Below are positions 63,935-64,000 of a stretch of DNA of 64,000 nt, piece by piece; position 1 is the first letter of the stretch; each line of letters starts with the position of its first letter. The DNA comes from Emiliania huxleyi CCMP1516 (Eukaryota; Haptophyta; Isochrysidales; Noelaerhabdaceae). The stretch spans positions 388,679-452,678 of the forward strand of contig NW_005198611.1 in the NCBI RefSeq assembly GCF_000372725.1. Reading direction: 5' to 3'. A program made the translations under genes and the position numbers. The notes beneath the pieces were generated by a model. The model had not been told where the DNA came from and ran no database searches. It was given only the letters and a program-made list of their open reading frames with translations.

Positions 63935-64000
63935 CAAAGTCGGCGAAATCGAAAATGCCTGTTTTCTCGTTTTTCGTGCACTACCGGCCACAGCCGTGCC

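Overview
This is a very GC-rich nuclear fragment of a eukaryote, most likely a unicellular alga. I favour a haptophyte, on genome style and gene content: dense genes on both strands, introns mostly about 65-75 nt, many introns that appear to start with GC instead of GT, ankyrin/U-box proteins, large Ca-binding/sulfatase membrane proteins and FUSC-type transporters. No bacterial operon structure, rRNA, tRNA or CRISPR is visible. All exon joins below were read by eye from frame continuity and splice dinucleotides, so exon ends are approximate unless stated.

Layout. 1-1397(-): 5' part of a DCAF15/DET1-like gene. 1790-2644(+): small membrane protein. 3012-4900(-): two-domain cold-shock, Gly-rich RNA-binding protein. 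5468-6893(-) and 7634-8052(-): two uncharacterised genes. 8426-12274(+): oligopeptidase B-like serine peptidase. 12936-19477(+): large ankyrin/coiled-coil/U-box protein. 20609-26433(+): RanBP2 zinc finger + VWA + alpha-kinase protein. 27047-28885(+): Spc25-like kinetochore protein. 29298-30159(-): unknown. 30841-36112(+): EF-hand/TM/YHYH/sulfatase giant. 36508-38020(-): coiled coil. 38356-40953(+): GT14-type glycosyltransferase. 41283-42401(-): glycosyltransferase-like. 42.6-45 kb: poorly resolved. 45499-46869(-) and 46868-48054(+): nuclear-type coiled-coil protein head to head with an F-box protein. 48458-49590(-): tandem ABM-like domains. 49998-52978(+): FUSC transporter. 53702-54586(-): CDF metal transporter. 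55064-56239(+): PQ-loop protein. 56655-58448(-): second ankyrin/U-box protein. 60300-63559(-): membrane-anchored modular Cys-rich protein with a 234-base assembly gap.

The most striking signal is in the introns. At least eight introns of 65-77 nt, in three unrelated genes, are bounded by direct repeats of exon sequence of up to 30 bp: the intron begins (or, once, ends) with a copy of the adjacent exon, followed by a short low-complexity filler (TTAATTAA-rich, CTAGTCTAG-rich or TTCTAGGAACC-rich). Splicing removes exactly one copy plus the filler and restores the frame. This looks like recent intron birth by short tandem duplication with filler. Two genes also carry an ATATCTCCCC decamer minisatellite interleaved with copies of neighbouring exon sequence. 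Other patterns are a shared intron 3' module (CTTCAC ... GTGAACAG), an AATTCTTTTT motif upstream of five or six start codons, two MITE-like inverted-repeat elements (58567-58800 and 63752-63934) and a perfect 25-bp hairpin at 53150-53224.

The genes do not form one pathway. Themes are ubiquitin ligase scaffolds (DCAF15-like, F-box, two U-box proteins), secretory and cell-surface proteins (sulfatase, GT14, Cys-rich module protein, PQ-loop) and membrane transport (FUSC, CDF).
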